A stretch of 64,000 bases of DNA. Origin: Phoronis australis. Lineage: Eukaryota > Phoronida > Phoronidae. Under the pieces are notes generated by a model. The model searched no databases. It was not told where the DNA came from and worked only from the letters and a program-made list of their open reading frames with translations. This document shows positions 49,101 to 61,100 of the stretch, one piece after another. The stretch spans positions 34,762 to 98,761 of the forward strand of contig NMRA01000581.1 of assembly GCA_002633005.1 (NCBI GenBank), read 5' to 3'. The number at the start of each line of letters is the position of its first letter. Within the stretch, counting starts at the first letter, position 1. The position numbers and the translations under genes were made by a program.

Positions 49101-52100
49101 TAGAAAATTCTGAGCAAACCAATTTTTAGTGTCCAATCTTTATGTTTTATTACGTAGTGAGTGACGTTAGTGGTGTTTGAGGAACAGACAAAGTAAAGTG
49201 CCTGTGGTGATTAATTTAAACAAATACCATAAAGGCTAAGGGAATGAATAAACCTGTCTTCCAAGTATCACGTGTTGTTCTTGGTTTGACTTTGCGACAC
49301 CTATAAAAGCTGCAGGTATAGGTGTTGTTGATATCTGAAGAAATTGAGGCTGAGTTTCTGCCTGGCCTAGATTAAATGACCTAAATTAAAGTTGATAAAA
49401 TATTTAATTATTAATGAAATACCATGTCATTGATAGTATTTTGCGCTCTCATTTTAACAATATACAATTGAAGCAGTGAAATAAGAGTTTAGATGTAATT
49501 GCAAATTGATATTTTGAGGCTGGGTTGTCCTAAGCTCCTGATTAATTTTACGAAAAACAGTTTAAAACCAAAGCACTTACAAGTTGATCATTTATCAAAT
49601 ACTGGCAGTTGCGCACCAGCTTTGTTTAGTGATCAGGGACTGGCACATTGACTACATGATGGCCCTCTTGGAAAGCAGTGCTATTACTGAAGAGAAGTCA
49701 CCCTCATTTTAAATATCACAATAATAAATAAGTAATAAATCAATAAATATACATGAAATCTGAGGAATCGCAGGCCACAATTCTATTGAATTTTCCAATT
49801 TCAAATGTTTGTAGTTGGATTTTCAAGTATTCTTTGGCAATAATCCCTTTTTGATGGTCCAGTCTCTGTTCACAAAACTAAATTGGTACCTGTCTGATGA
49901 AGCGGTGGCTGACAGTGCTTGTAAATCTGTCTCGGAATTCAACAATATCCTTGCCATAAGCCCTCTGTACACAGCAACGTTTTCGGCGACTGTTTCATGT
50001 TAGCTTTACCATCAAACTCGTATTTCTAATATAAGTACCTTTTGCATGTAAAATGATGCCTTTGGAGACCATTGATTTCATTAAATCCATTCAACTCTAC
50101 TTCAGGTATCTAGATTCTGTCCTGATGTGTTCGTTTGTCCATCAACAAGGTCATTGACGTTCCCATTTTGCTTCCCAGATGGTGCTGGGTATAAGTGTAG
50201 TGGAACAGTGTACCAGTACTAACTTCACTGTTGTATTGCAGGTGTGGTCATTGCAAGCGTCTGGCCCCAGAGTATGAGATAGCTGCCACAGCGTTATTGA
50301 AAAATGATCCTCCCGTGCCTCTAGCTAAGGTAAATTTAGTGATGTGGCTTGTGAATATGGACATGAAGAGACTCCATCTTGTGTCGAATAAACAATTGCT
50401 ACAGTTTTCAGCGAAGACGAGCATCATTAACATATTTGTTCTTGTCTCAGTTATTTGACCCACATGGTCACTTTAGAGGAAGTATGGGTCTCGTTGGTCT
50501 TTTTCATTTTTCTGTTCCAACTTTTGGATGTCATCTGTCATGTGTATCTGCTGTACCAGCATGTTGTGTGGAGTTTGATTAGCTTTTGTGTATTTTCTTG
50601 GAGTGTGATTCCTGTGATTAAGATAAGGTGTGGTGGTTGGAACAGTTTTAATGTGCCAGTAAAGGTGCACATCCCTGGTTGTCATGAATGTACTTTTTCT
50701 GTGCTATTTACCATTCTCCTCAGCTTTAATTTACTGTCCATGGAACGAACCTAGAAAATGACTTAAAAGGCCCCCATCTGTGTTTTACATTCACTTATAT
50801 TGGGCAAATGGAATGATCTATTCACTATGGAAGTCGTGATTTGTGTCTATAGCTGCCAAACTGTCTCAGTAATGATAGTTGACATACAGTGCAGCGAGTT
50901 AAATGATGGAATACCTACGTTTGCTTTCTAGGTTGACTGTACTGAGGCTGGGAAAGATACGTGCAGCAAGTATGGTGTGTCGGGTTACCCCACTTTGAAG
51001 ATTTTTAGGAACGGTGAAGTGTCGGAGGATTACAACGGTGGGCGCGATTCTGGTAAGAACAGATTGTAGTGAGCCCTGACGTCATGGTATGATTGTTCAT
51101 TTTTGTATGCTACAGCACAACTGCTGATGAAAAATCGGATTTGCCATAAAATTATCGCATCAAATTGGTTTCTCATCGCGTCGTTGCTGACGACTCGAAA
51201 AGCGGAAACTGCTCTTTATGTTTTGGAGGAACGAAAATTGTAATTGCGGATCACACGCGCTCGAATTTCCCAATGACTGGTAACCATTATATAAGAAACA
51301 TGTTTTCTTAGTAGTGAGTGACGTCAGTGGCAATCGAGGAACAGATAAAATCAAGTGCCTGTGCCTGGGATAGCGTGCTTCATCAATGACCTCTGCATTT
51401 AGTATGAAATCGCAGTGACAAATAGTGCGATTCTGCGGTCAAAAATGTGTGGAGCGTGGAGTAGTCTGAATATTTGGTGGCCAATGTCTTCAAAAACCAA
51501 GGTTTGTGCTCTGTAAATTTTGAGAGAGGAACAATTACGGAGTGCGTGGCCGAGTCGCCTTGGGCTTGGACTAAGTTGGAGTCAGAGAACCGACTGAAAA
51601 CGATGAAACACTAGAAATAACAATGCTTCCTGAAAAGAAATTCAACTGTAACCGGTTATTCGTTGGATTGGAATCGTGGGATGTGAGTGATGTATGATAT
51701 TCTTTTGTTTGATCCCGGCCGCATGCACGCCTTTTGCCGTTGGCTGCTAGTGCCAGGCCTGACTGCCTGAGTGCGATTTTCTACGTGGCGCCGAAACGGG
51801 ATACAAAGTGCTATTTTCGTTAGGGCTGTTCCAGTAAAATCCGTGTGGGAGGGGGGGGACGGCAGTAGAAATAAAAATTCATGGGTGGTGGTCTTCAGAA
51901 AAAAACTCAAATTATGGGTGGTCGTTCCTGTAAGAAGTGATGCATTAAAAATGGGTGGTATTTTTTGATCTGTTAAAGTTGACAGGTTGGTTAATTCAGC
52001 CAACACATCTCCAAAGAAATCAAAACTCAAAAAATGCGATTGGCATATATCCCAACTTATCCCAATACAAAAAAGCCCATATTGCCAGTGAACAGAGTGC

Positions 52101-55100
52101 AATATGTTCACTAAGCCATTAATCAAGTCATGGGCAACTTGATTTGAGCCAACTGCTTGTCTGCAGTCCTATTGAATTGAAAAGTTATGCAACACTAAAC
52201 TGGTGTTAACACAAATAGGAAAATTGATGATTTTTAAATAAAAAGTATGAGGAGTAAGATAAACAAGTTCCAATATTCACTTGACATAGAAGTATAAAAG
52301 AGTTCGTGGAGACAGTTTGAGATTCATAGATCCTTATAATTGAAAAAATGTTCATTGAAATTATAGACACATGGTGAACAGAGACACCTGGTGGCTGCCA
52401 AAAGTATTGCTCACAGGCTACTTTAGTTTTTGACAATATTGGACAAGACAACTAGTTCTTGTCTGTCAATCATCTAAGTTCTTAACAGGTCCTCCTGGAG
52501 GCAATTTGTTTGCAAGTGTTGGATTTTATATTTTAACCTATTAAAAATAATTAAAAAATTATGGGTCATGGGTTGGAGAAATAAATGAAAAACATGGGCG
52601 GTGGGTACGAAATAAAAGTGCCTTCCCCCCCTCCCATACAGATTTTGCTGGAACAGCCCTTACTGTAAATGGGCTTTAAACTGCCTTTTGTGTATTTCAA
52701 TTTATTTTGACATTTTTCTTGTTCTCTTTTGTGACTCGAGTTTTGCTGTTCGAGAAAAGTGATCACGTGATAGATTCGGAATGATCTGATTGGTCTAAGC
52801 CATTGTTTACAAATTCTGCCAGCCTATTTTCAGTGTCGTGGTAGTTATTTCATGTCACGTAGTTTCTTCTACACCAGTGTGGCTTACTCCTGTAATTACT
52901 GTTTGAAACTGAAAAGCTTTGCCAACTTAGGATTGTGATCGATGCATTCTATCGTTTAAAGTATGTTGTTTCTATGCTAACAGTTGGGGCACGAGCCATA
53001 GGTTTTCGTCTTGACTTATTTCCATTTCCGTTGGAATAAAATTGTATGTTGGAATTAAATGTGTATGTATTTTGGGCTTTCTAGATTATCTATGCATCGA
53101 TTTTCAATTTTTTTTGTAATTTTGTATCGTAATTATAAGAATTGAAAATAATTTTATAGGTCTCCTTGCAGCAAATCAAGAATAAACTCCTGCCACTCAC
53201 ACTGCAAATTTTTTATCATTATCTTTATTATTTAATTTTTAAAAAATATCTTGTTGCATCTAATTGCTTTCATTGTTGTTGCTGAAGTAGATGTCGGGTA
53301 CTGCTTAAGATGAGTGCGTTTTGCTAACCCGATACAGTAACAGGTCATCTTGTGATAATAATGTTTACTTTTGTGTTGACGTATGGCTTAGATTGAAATT
53401 TGTATTTGGTGCCGTAAAAATTCCCTCCTTTTTGTCATGGGTCATTCCAAGCTCTGGTTTGTTTTAAGGAATGCTAGTTTACAACCACTTAACCAGTTCA
53501 TATAGTATGGAAATGTTGCCGAGGTTCGCTGGAACAAATAAACTGTGTCTGTTTCCATAGATGGCATTATCAGCGTTATGAAGAAAAAGGCAGGCCCTGC
53601 CTCCAAGAATCTGCTTGATGTGCAGTTGACAGAAAAGTTCTTGGATACAGAGGAACATTCCGTTATAGGTAAGAGTTACTTTAATGTGCAGTTTATGTAT
53701 TTTTAGGCAACTTTGAAGCATCCTGTAAAATGGCACTGCACTTATTGCCGTTGTGTCGTTAGCAGTTGGATGATAATGCAGTGGATGATATAGCCAGGGC
53801 GACCATCATTACTGTACTTGGGTGAAAATAATGCCCACTGAATAAAAACTAAACAGTTCCATTTTTGTGATTATCACGTAAACCTGATATCCTGATTTCT
53901 GTGAGAACATTCGGAGTGCGTGGAATCATGGAAGTTTTGAATGTGATTAACACATTTCAGCATTTGATGCCATAATGCTGTTATTTTTTGTATTAATTAC
54001 CAAAAATAAAGAATATAACGGAGTTCAACGCATCTGAAAATCTAAATAGGGCGCACATGTGAAAATGGCTTCAAACATGCCGGTAGGGTGCCGCGGTTAA
54101 CGTTCTCTGTAGGACGCACTTGCTTCATTTCTACCCACGCATGTAGGAAACTTGTTACTCTGGAGCGGTAATTTTCCGGAGGTTTGTAAGACCTTGTGCT
54201 GTTCACGTACAGGCTACAGACGTGCATGGTCATTCAACAAGATGGTGACTTAGTTCCCTTGACAATCCATAAGGGGTCTAGTATTTGAATTTGCGCATTG
54301 ATTACAGGCGAGTTGTGTTTACAAGGTTGGGTACTGAACCTTCATTTACGCGTGATGTCGAAATATTCAGTGATGCTTTTTTAGGCTTGTCTAGTGAATG
54401 GAGACATCCCACTAATCTTTGCAAGATTCTCTAGATTATGAACTTAACCATGGTAATGGTTGAAGTTCTTCGGTTTGAGACAGTGAAATGTTATGTAGCT
54501 CAAGGTCGGAGCTGCAAATAAATTTTAGTAATGGGCACTATTGTCCGTCTCAAGTTGAAGAATTACAATCAATTACAAACGGGTCATTTACGTTGCCGTT
54601 GCATGCCATGGCAACACACAGAGATGTGTCAGCACCTGTTTTCAACAATTTTATGAACTGGCTCTTGTCAGAATTGGTTGATACACAACACTATGTCTGA
54701 TATTTGAAAAATACAACAAAATCCAAGATTCCGCACGTCCCGATCTTTATCATCAAGAAAACTCAATTCCGGCTTTTTGGTGTCCCTGATTTTAGAGACT
54801 TTCCCAAACTAAACAATTTTCACCGCGTAGTTGTTGTGTTGTATAGTTCTCGCTGTAGTTATTCTTCTTGTTGCTGTTATTTGCAGGCTTTTTCACCGAT
54901 GAGTCATCTGACCTCGCCAAACAGTTCCAGAAAACGGCAGACTCCACTGAAGATTTCAAATTCGGTCACACTTTCAGCACTGAGGTCATGGATAAATATG
55001 GATACAAAGAGTACGATTATTTCTCATTTGTAAACTCATTGTGCCGTATTCTAGATATATGTTAGAATGTGGACTTCGGGAAAATTTTTAGCTTAAGTTT

Positions 55101-58100
55101 CTTAACAAGTATGGTAATTTGGGACAAAATTGGTCGCTAAAGTTGCCATTTTTGTATTTTTTCAGAAGCTTGCCACATTGTTGCAAATGATCAAAATTTT
55201 TCCAAATTTTCAAAATTTTACCAGGTGTTGCCATGGAAACCATGCTATTAAAGAGCAAATTAAATTTTGCTGATTTTTTGTTGAGAAATTTGATGGAACA
55301 AAATTTCACCTGTCTGCCATATTGTGTCCTTAACTGAAGAACTTTTGCTGTACCCCTTATTTCTTTACCTGTTTGATAATTTGCACATTGGCTGCACATC
55401 AGTGTTCTTCACTGCTCTTTTATCGGCAAGGTGACATTTTTCAGAATGCTACTACAAGATTTTTTATGGTGGAATTTCCAGCATGAGTAGACGAGTTAGT
55501 GGTATTGCAATTGTACATGTTGCATACTGGTCCATGCAGAGACCGTTGTTAGTATGGCCTGGTTTCTGGACAGACTGTACACCATCCTCGATGACTAGAT
55601 AAATTCGCTGACAAGTAGTGACTGATTGCGGATGGCATATTAGATAGGTCGTATGGTAACTCAAAACTTTCTGTACAATCAACTTCTGTGATTCAATGCT
55701 TTAAGCATTTAACAGATCTGTTTTGAATGTGGAAAAATTCAGTCAGTGAATATCTTGATAACATCTGCAATGTTGGAGATGATGGTGGGTAGTGCATGCC
55801 AAGGTTGATTGTTCACGCTTTGATCGCATGCTCAGAAAGTAAGTTAAAGCCTGCAGCAAACAATGTACACATCTGAATCACCTACTGAGTACGTTGTACT
55901 AACTACAGTCGCTGGTCTACAGACTTTGCTGATACTCCACTTAATTCGTGCACAAGCAATCGCCAAAGTTGCCATTTTTCATTTTCAAAGCCCGACTACG
56001 TTGCTGCAAGTAACCAAAACTTTTACCAGTGTTGTTTTATGACGCTTTCACAGTACAAGTTAGTGATGGAGTAAAAGTTTCTTAAGCTTTATTTTTGTGG
56101 AGAAATTTGACAAAATTGCATTTCATGTGTTATAATGTGTGTTGGATAGGTGAAGAATTCCCATATTGTTCTGAAGTGCCTAAGTGAGATACAGATGCTG
56201 ATAAAAGCGAGATAGAGTTAACGTAACGATGCAAGTTGGCCTGGTTTACTGTGTCCTCTACTTCAAATGTCCCACCTTTGTCCTTTCCAGTGACATCATC
56301 CTGTTCCGACCTGCTCACATGGCATCCAAGATGGACGAGTCTATATTGAAATACACGGACGACGCGACTGTCTTTAAGATGAAGGCGTGGCTCAAAGCTA
56401 ACAAGTAAGTGGGTGTGGTTGCATTTGATCTCTGGTAAAAACGGTGGTCACTGGTACTCATGTACCAAGCGAGCTGCTTGAGGTAAAGTCTGCATTTTTA
56501 TTGACTTGTGATTGTTGTTATGACAGGAAACGTAAAACAAACATTGTAGGTGGTTCGATACCTGAATAGCATCAGATTTGCACAGGCCACATAAGGGGAT
56601 GCCCATAGCACAAACCACCTGATTTAAAACTCGTGAGAAGCTTGCGTAATTATAGTCAGGCTCTTCTAGAGAGAGGTTGCTGAAGTCCGTGGCCAAATAA
56701 GCAACATTTATCTGCTACGGATGTTGGGTAATTGAACCAAGTTACTGTTCACAGATAGAGTCCACAATCACCACTGCTTCTGCTTGTGTAGTCATTTCAC
56801 TTAACCTTCTAGCCAGAAGGATCAGTGATTCCCTAGAGCAAGTCTGATCATCTCGCGTTCACTTCTGGCTAAGCACTGTAGGGTCCTGTGGTTCTCCAAA
56901 GCAAATGTCGACGGCAGAATTTGCTTCCACACACTGTGTATAGAATCCATAAAATGAAGGTAGAAGATGGTAAATGTCCAGACAAATGTCCTGTAGCCTA
57001 GTAGGCCGCATTCCTCTGTCCATTATGCTTGGTATTTGGTCCAAGTTGGTGTCCACAGATAGCATTAGCAACCACCACTGCTGCCACTTGTCTGGTCATT
57101 TCACGTAACCTCAGGAAAGGTAACCACCAAGAGTGATTTTAAGAATGGAAAGTCTTGTCAATAAACGTTAATTGTACACGACTTTTCTTACACTTAACTA
57201 CCATCCATTATTTTGTTTAAGAAGTAAAGCTCCACCAGGTGTCGCTTTTTTGGACGTGAATGCCGTTTGGCCTTTTTATACGAATGGGTATGATTTTCCA
57301 CGATCACTCGGCCGTGTATGTGATAAGGAAAGTGCCATCCACCCATTTGTTTGCTAATATCCACCCTACTACATGTTTGGATGGAAGCATGTCCATTAAT
57401 CGTAGTTTTCACTTTTCCTAGACACGGACTATGCGGACACAGGACACCATCCAATGCTGAAGATTTCACAAATCCACTTGTAGTTGTGTACTATGATGTT
57501 GACTATAAACTGAACGCAAAGGGAACTAACTACTGGCGTAACCGGTAAGTGCTAAGCTTTACTCAAGTGGACATAAACACGTTTGATTTAGAACGTTTAT
57601 CATTGTGAAATTGGTCTCAAGTTGTTCCTTGATCAAAATAGGGGATTGAAAACCAGCTCCCCTATGGTGGCCGCCCATGAGTGCAACTACTTAGATTTTC
57701 ATGTTCAGTGTTTCGCTTTAATCGCTAAAGCATTATCAAGACTGACAATTATACACTTAACAGCATCACCCTTTGTTCAGTTTTATTTAGTGTCAATTTA
57801 TTTGCCGAGCATGGTTCTCTGGAATAGCAAACTGTTGAACTGAAATCACGTCTCACGTAGGGAACCCTGTGAGACCAGTTTTACAGTTAGCATAAAGGTG
57901 CAAATGGGATATCTGCAGGCGACAGTTGATTTTGCGAACTTGACCTCGTTCTTTAGGTCAAAGTAAGAAATATAAGAGTTGAGTTAAAATGTTGCTGCCA
58001 CGATATTTAAATAAGGAAGCTTTACGTTTTGTTCATATTTTACACCAAAGGTGCGGCATCTTCAGGCACCAGTCAAATTTTTTGACCTTTAGGTCATTTT

Positions 58101-61100
58101 CAAAGTCAGCAAGAATGATTGAAGTCTTTTCACATCATGCATTGGATGACGGTTAATTTTTCAAAGGATTTTTCTCATTTTGAAAATTTCGGAAACTGAG
58201 TGATAATTTTCAGATATGGTGGAAGTAGGTTTGCAACGGTATTTATTTGTGCCGAGTTGCATTAAACTCTTAAACTTGCATGACGTCGTGTGATACTGCC
58301 TTAAAGACGTGTATATCCTGAGGCAGTGGGAGATGGTTTGGTCGTCTTCTAACGAACGCTCGTTTTATGTTTCCTCAGCGTCATGAAGGTGGCAAAGAAA
58401 CTGAAGGGCGAGGGCAAAGAAGTCAACTTTGCCATTTCTAAGGGCGGTGACTTCAGCAGGGATCTGAGTGATGCAGGCATGTCAGAGAGCAGTGACTCAC
58501 CACAGGCCATGGGGCGGGGCAAAAAGAATGAGAAGTTTGTCATGTCAGACAAATTCAGGTGAGAATGCGCGGGAAATGAGTGTACACCGTTGAGAATTAT
58601 CAGTGTGAACCTGGATCCTTATTTACTCCTTGATGCAATATTGGAACAGTGTTGTCCTCTATTCAAACCAAAAATCCATAGGGCAATGAGTGCTTAGTGT
58701 TACAAATTACATGATTGTGTGTATCGATATTTTCTCCTTCATGCAATTTTCTTACAGTATTCGCTTGTTAACATTTAGCACGATGTCATTTTGACGTTTT
58801 CGACCCAGTCAAATTAATTAAAGTGACAAAACTAGAAACAGACCTCTGTGCTGTACGCAGAAATATTGATTTTTATGGAAATTAAGTTTGTAGTATACAA
58901 GTTCGCAAGACCAGTAAAAATATGCAAATTCAAAGCAGATTATTAACCGAATTGTTTCTCACTTGGTGAAAAGCTAATAATAGAAATGGAAGATTTTTAA
59001 ATGTGAGCTCCGAAGTCGAAAACTTGCTCCTATTAATTCGAAATATACCAAGATAATCGACTAATCGCAAGGTTTCTATCAATATTCGTCATCATCTGCC
59101 TAAACTATAAGCTATGACTGCTGTGATTGGTGGATTGTTGTCTTCGTTTAACTATGGCTATATCCAGCTAAATAAATTATGTACTGTTGTCAAATTGGCA
59201 AAGCATGAGAGGCCACATATTCCGAGCTGTGAAAAACAGCTTCTGAAAGAAGGTAACATCTGTTTTTGCCATGTTATTTCAAAGAATGCCTGTCTTATAT
59301 AAGGGATGGTCCAATTGATATTGCAAGTTTTGTAGCGCGTCGTCGTCTTGCGCTCATGGTGATCTCACTGAATTCGCAGCATGTCGAGCCATCCGCAGCA
59401 GTCAAGGTTTTTTGACAGGCAGTACGGTGGTTGGTGTTGATGCTTGCAATTAATCATGCAGTCCTATTAGGGTTGATAAGATCACAAGAATAAAAGAACC
59501 AATGAGATTTTTGTTTTTTGCCTGCTAAACAGGGCAAAATGCAACTTCAAACTGGGCATATTTTTTCTTTATTACTGCAAAATTAGGCGAATTTTGTGTT
59601 GATTTTAAACATGAGTTCCTCTGTCCACATAAAAAGACATTGTAAATATCATAATTGAAGTCTACTTGCTGGGACAATCTGAACGGCCAGTTTCACTCTG
59701 CTGGTAAGAACAGCTGCATGCGTTTCTCTGGACAGTGGCGAAAGTTGACCACTGCGAACATGACTGAACTCTGGTCCTGGTTTCAGTGTTGACACCTTTG
59801 AGCAGTTTGTCCGCGACATGCTGGATGGTAAATTGGAGCCATACCTTAAGTCGGAACCTCTACCAGACAATCCTGAGAAGGGTCTAAAGGTAAGATGCCT
59901 CAAATGCTCACAAGCATTTAGATCGCTGCGTAACAGATTGGGAGATTGGGTCTTGTTAGTTAGGGATCTTTCACATTGAGATTTTTGATGAAACTTGCTG
60001 GGAATAGGTGGAAATGGGCAACTTTGTCCAAAGTTGCCTGAAATACACCGCTGTCCACGGATTCTAATGGAGATTGTACGAGACGACGTTGCCTCTCTCC
60101 CATGTCTTGTGTTTGAGATCATACTGACTGAGGTGTAATTTAAATCAATTTGTCCTTTGTTCATGAAATTCATTGGCATTGAAATGTTAAGTTTCATTTT
60201 GATTTTTTTGTGAAAGTTGTGAAGTTTTTTAGAGCTTGCTTGACTAGTAGTCACTGGCGTCGTGACTGTTGATAGGAAGGAGATGTTCCTTAATTATGGG
60301 CATTTGTCAAAATGTAGGTTAATAGTTAGTCACTACACGCTTTAAACATTTTCTAAAGGTATTGGTGGAACTCCTCTTAAGGGAGGAAAGTCAACATTTT
60401 TGGAACCACTCTTTATAAGGGGTTGCTGCCATGAAGTATTGTTTTGTTGGCTTTGGAATGATGTTGATGATTGATGATGCATATTCATGGTCGGATGTAG
60501 GATTTTGAGTGGAGGGGGGGGGCAGAGTATTAGCCAGGAGTTTGCCGTCAGACATTTGCAACCCCGAACTGCCAATTGGAATCTGGAAGAATATAAGGGG
60601 GGNNNNNNNNNNNNNNNNNNNNNNNNNNNNNNNNNNNNNNCCCCCTTGGTCCCTCTCTTGTATGAGAAATTGCAGTACTTGTGCGATGTGAATGTGTAAG
60701 AACGTGTTCCACTTGACCTGCTGGTAAGTGAACAGTCACTTGATTCTCAGTCTTCATTATCGATTCTATGGTGACAGGTTGTTGTGGCGAAGAACTTTGA
60801 AGACATCGTTAATAACCCTGAAAAGGATGTTCTCATCGAGTTCTACGCACCCTGGTGTGGACATTGTAAATCGCTGGAGCCCAAGTACAATGAGTTGGCT
60901 GAGAAGGTAGGAGCTGGTCAAGTCAAGTTCAGAGTCTGGAACTCTTAGGACGACAACGATACTTGACTTGGGGTTTTGCAAAACGCACCATTAGCAGTTA
61001 GGTTACTTATAGTAACTTTCAGTCATTTTGCACACAATACAGACCTGTGTACCAGACGCAAAAAATGCAGATTCGTACGGAAATCAAGCCTCCAGTACGC

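Noticed and set aside
51545-51605. tRNA-Leu/Ser-like start (gtgcgtggccgagtcg)
   Set aside because: No B box and no complementary acceptor end found. Too weak to list as a SINE.
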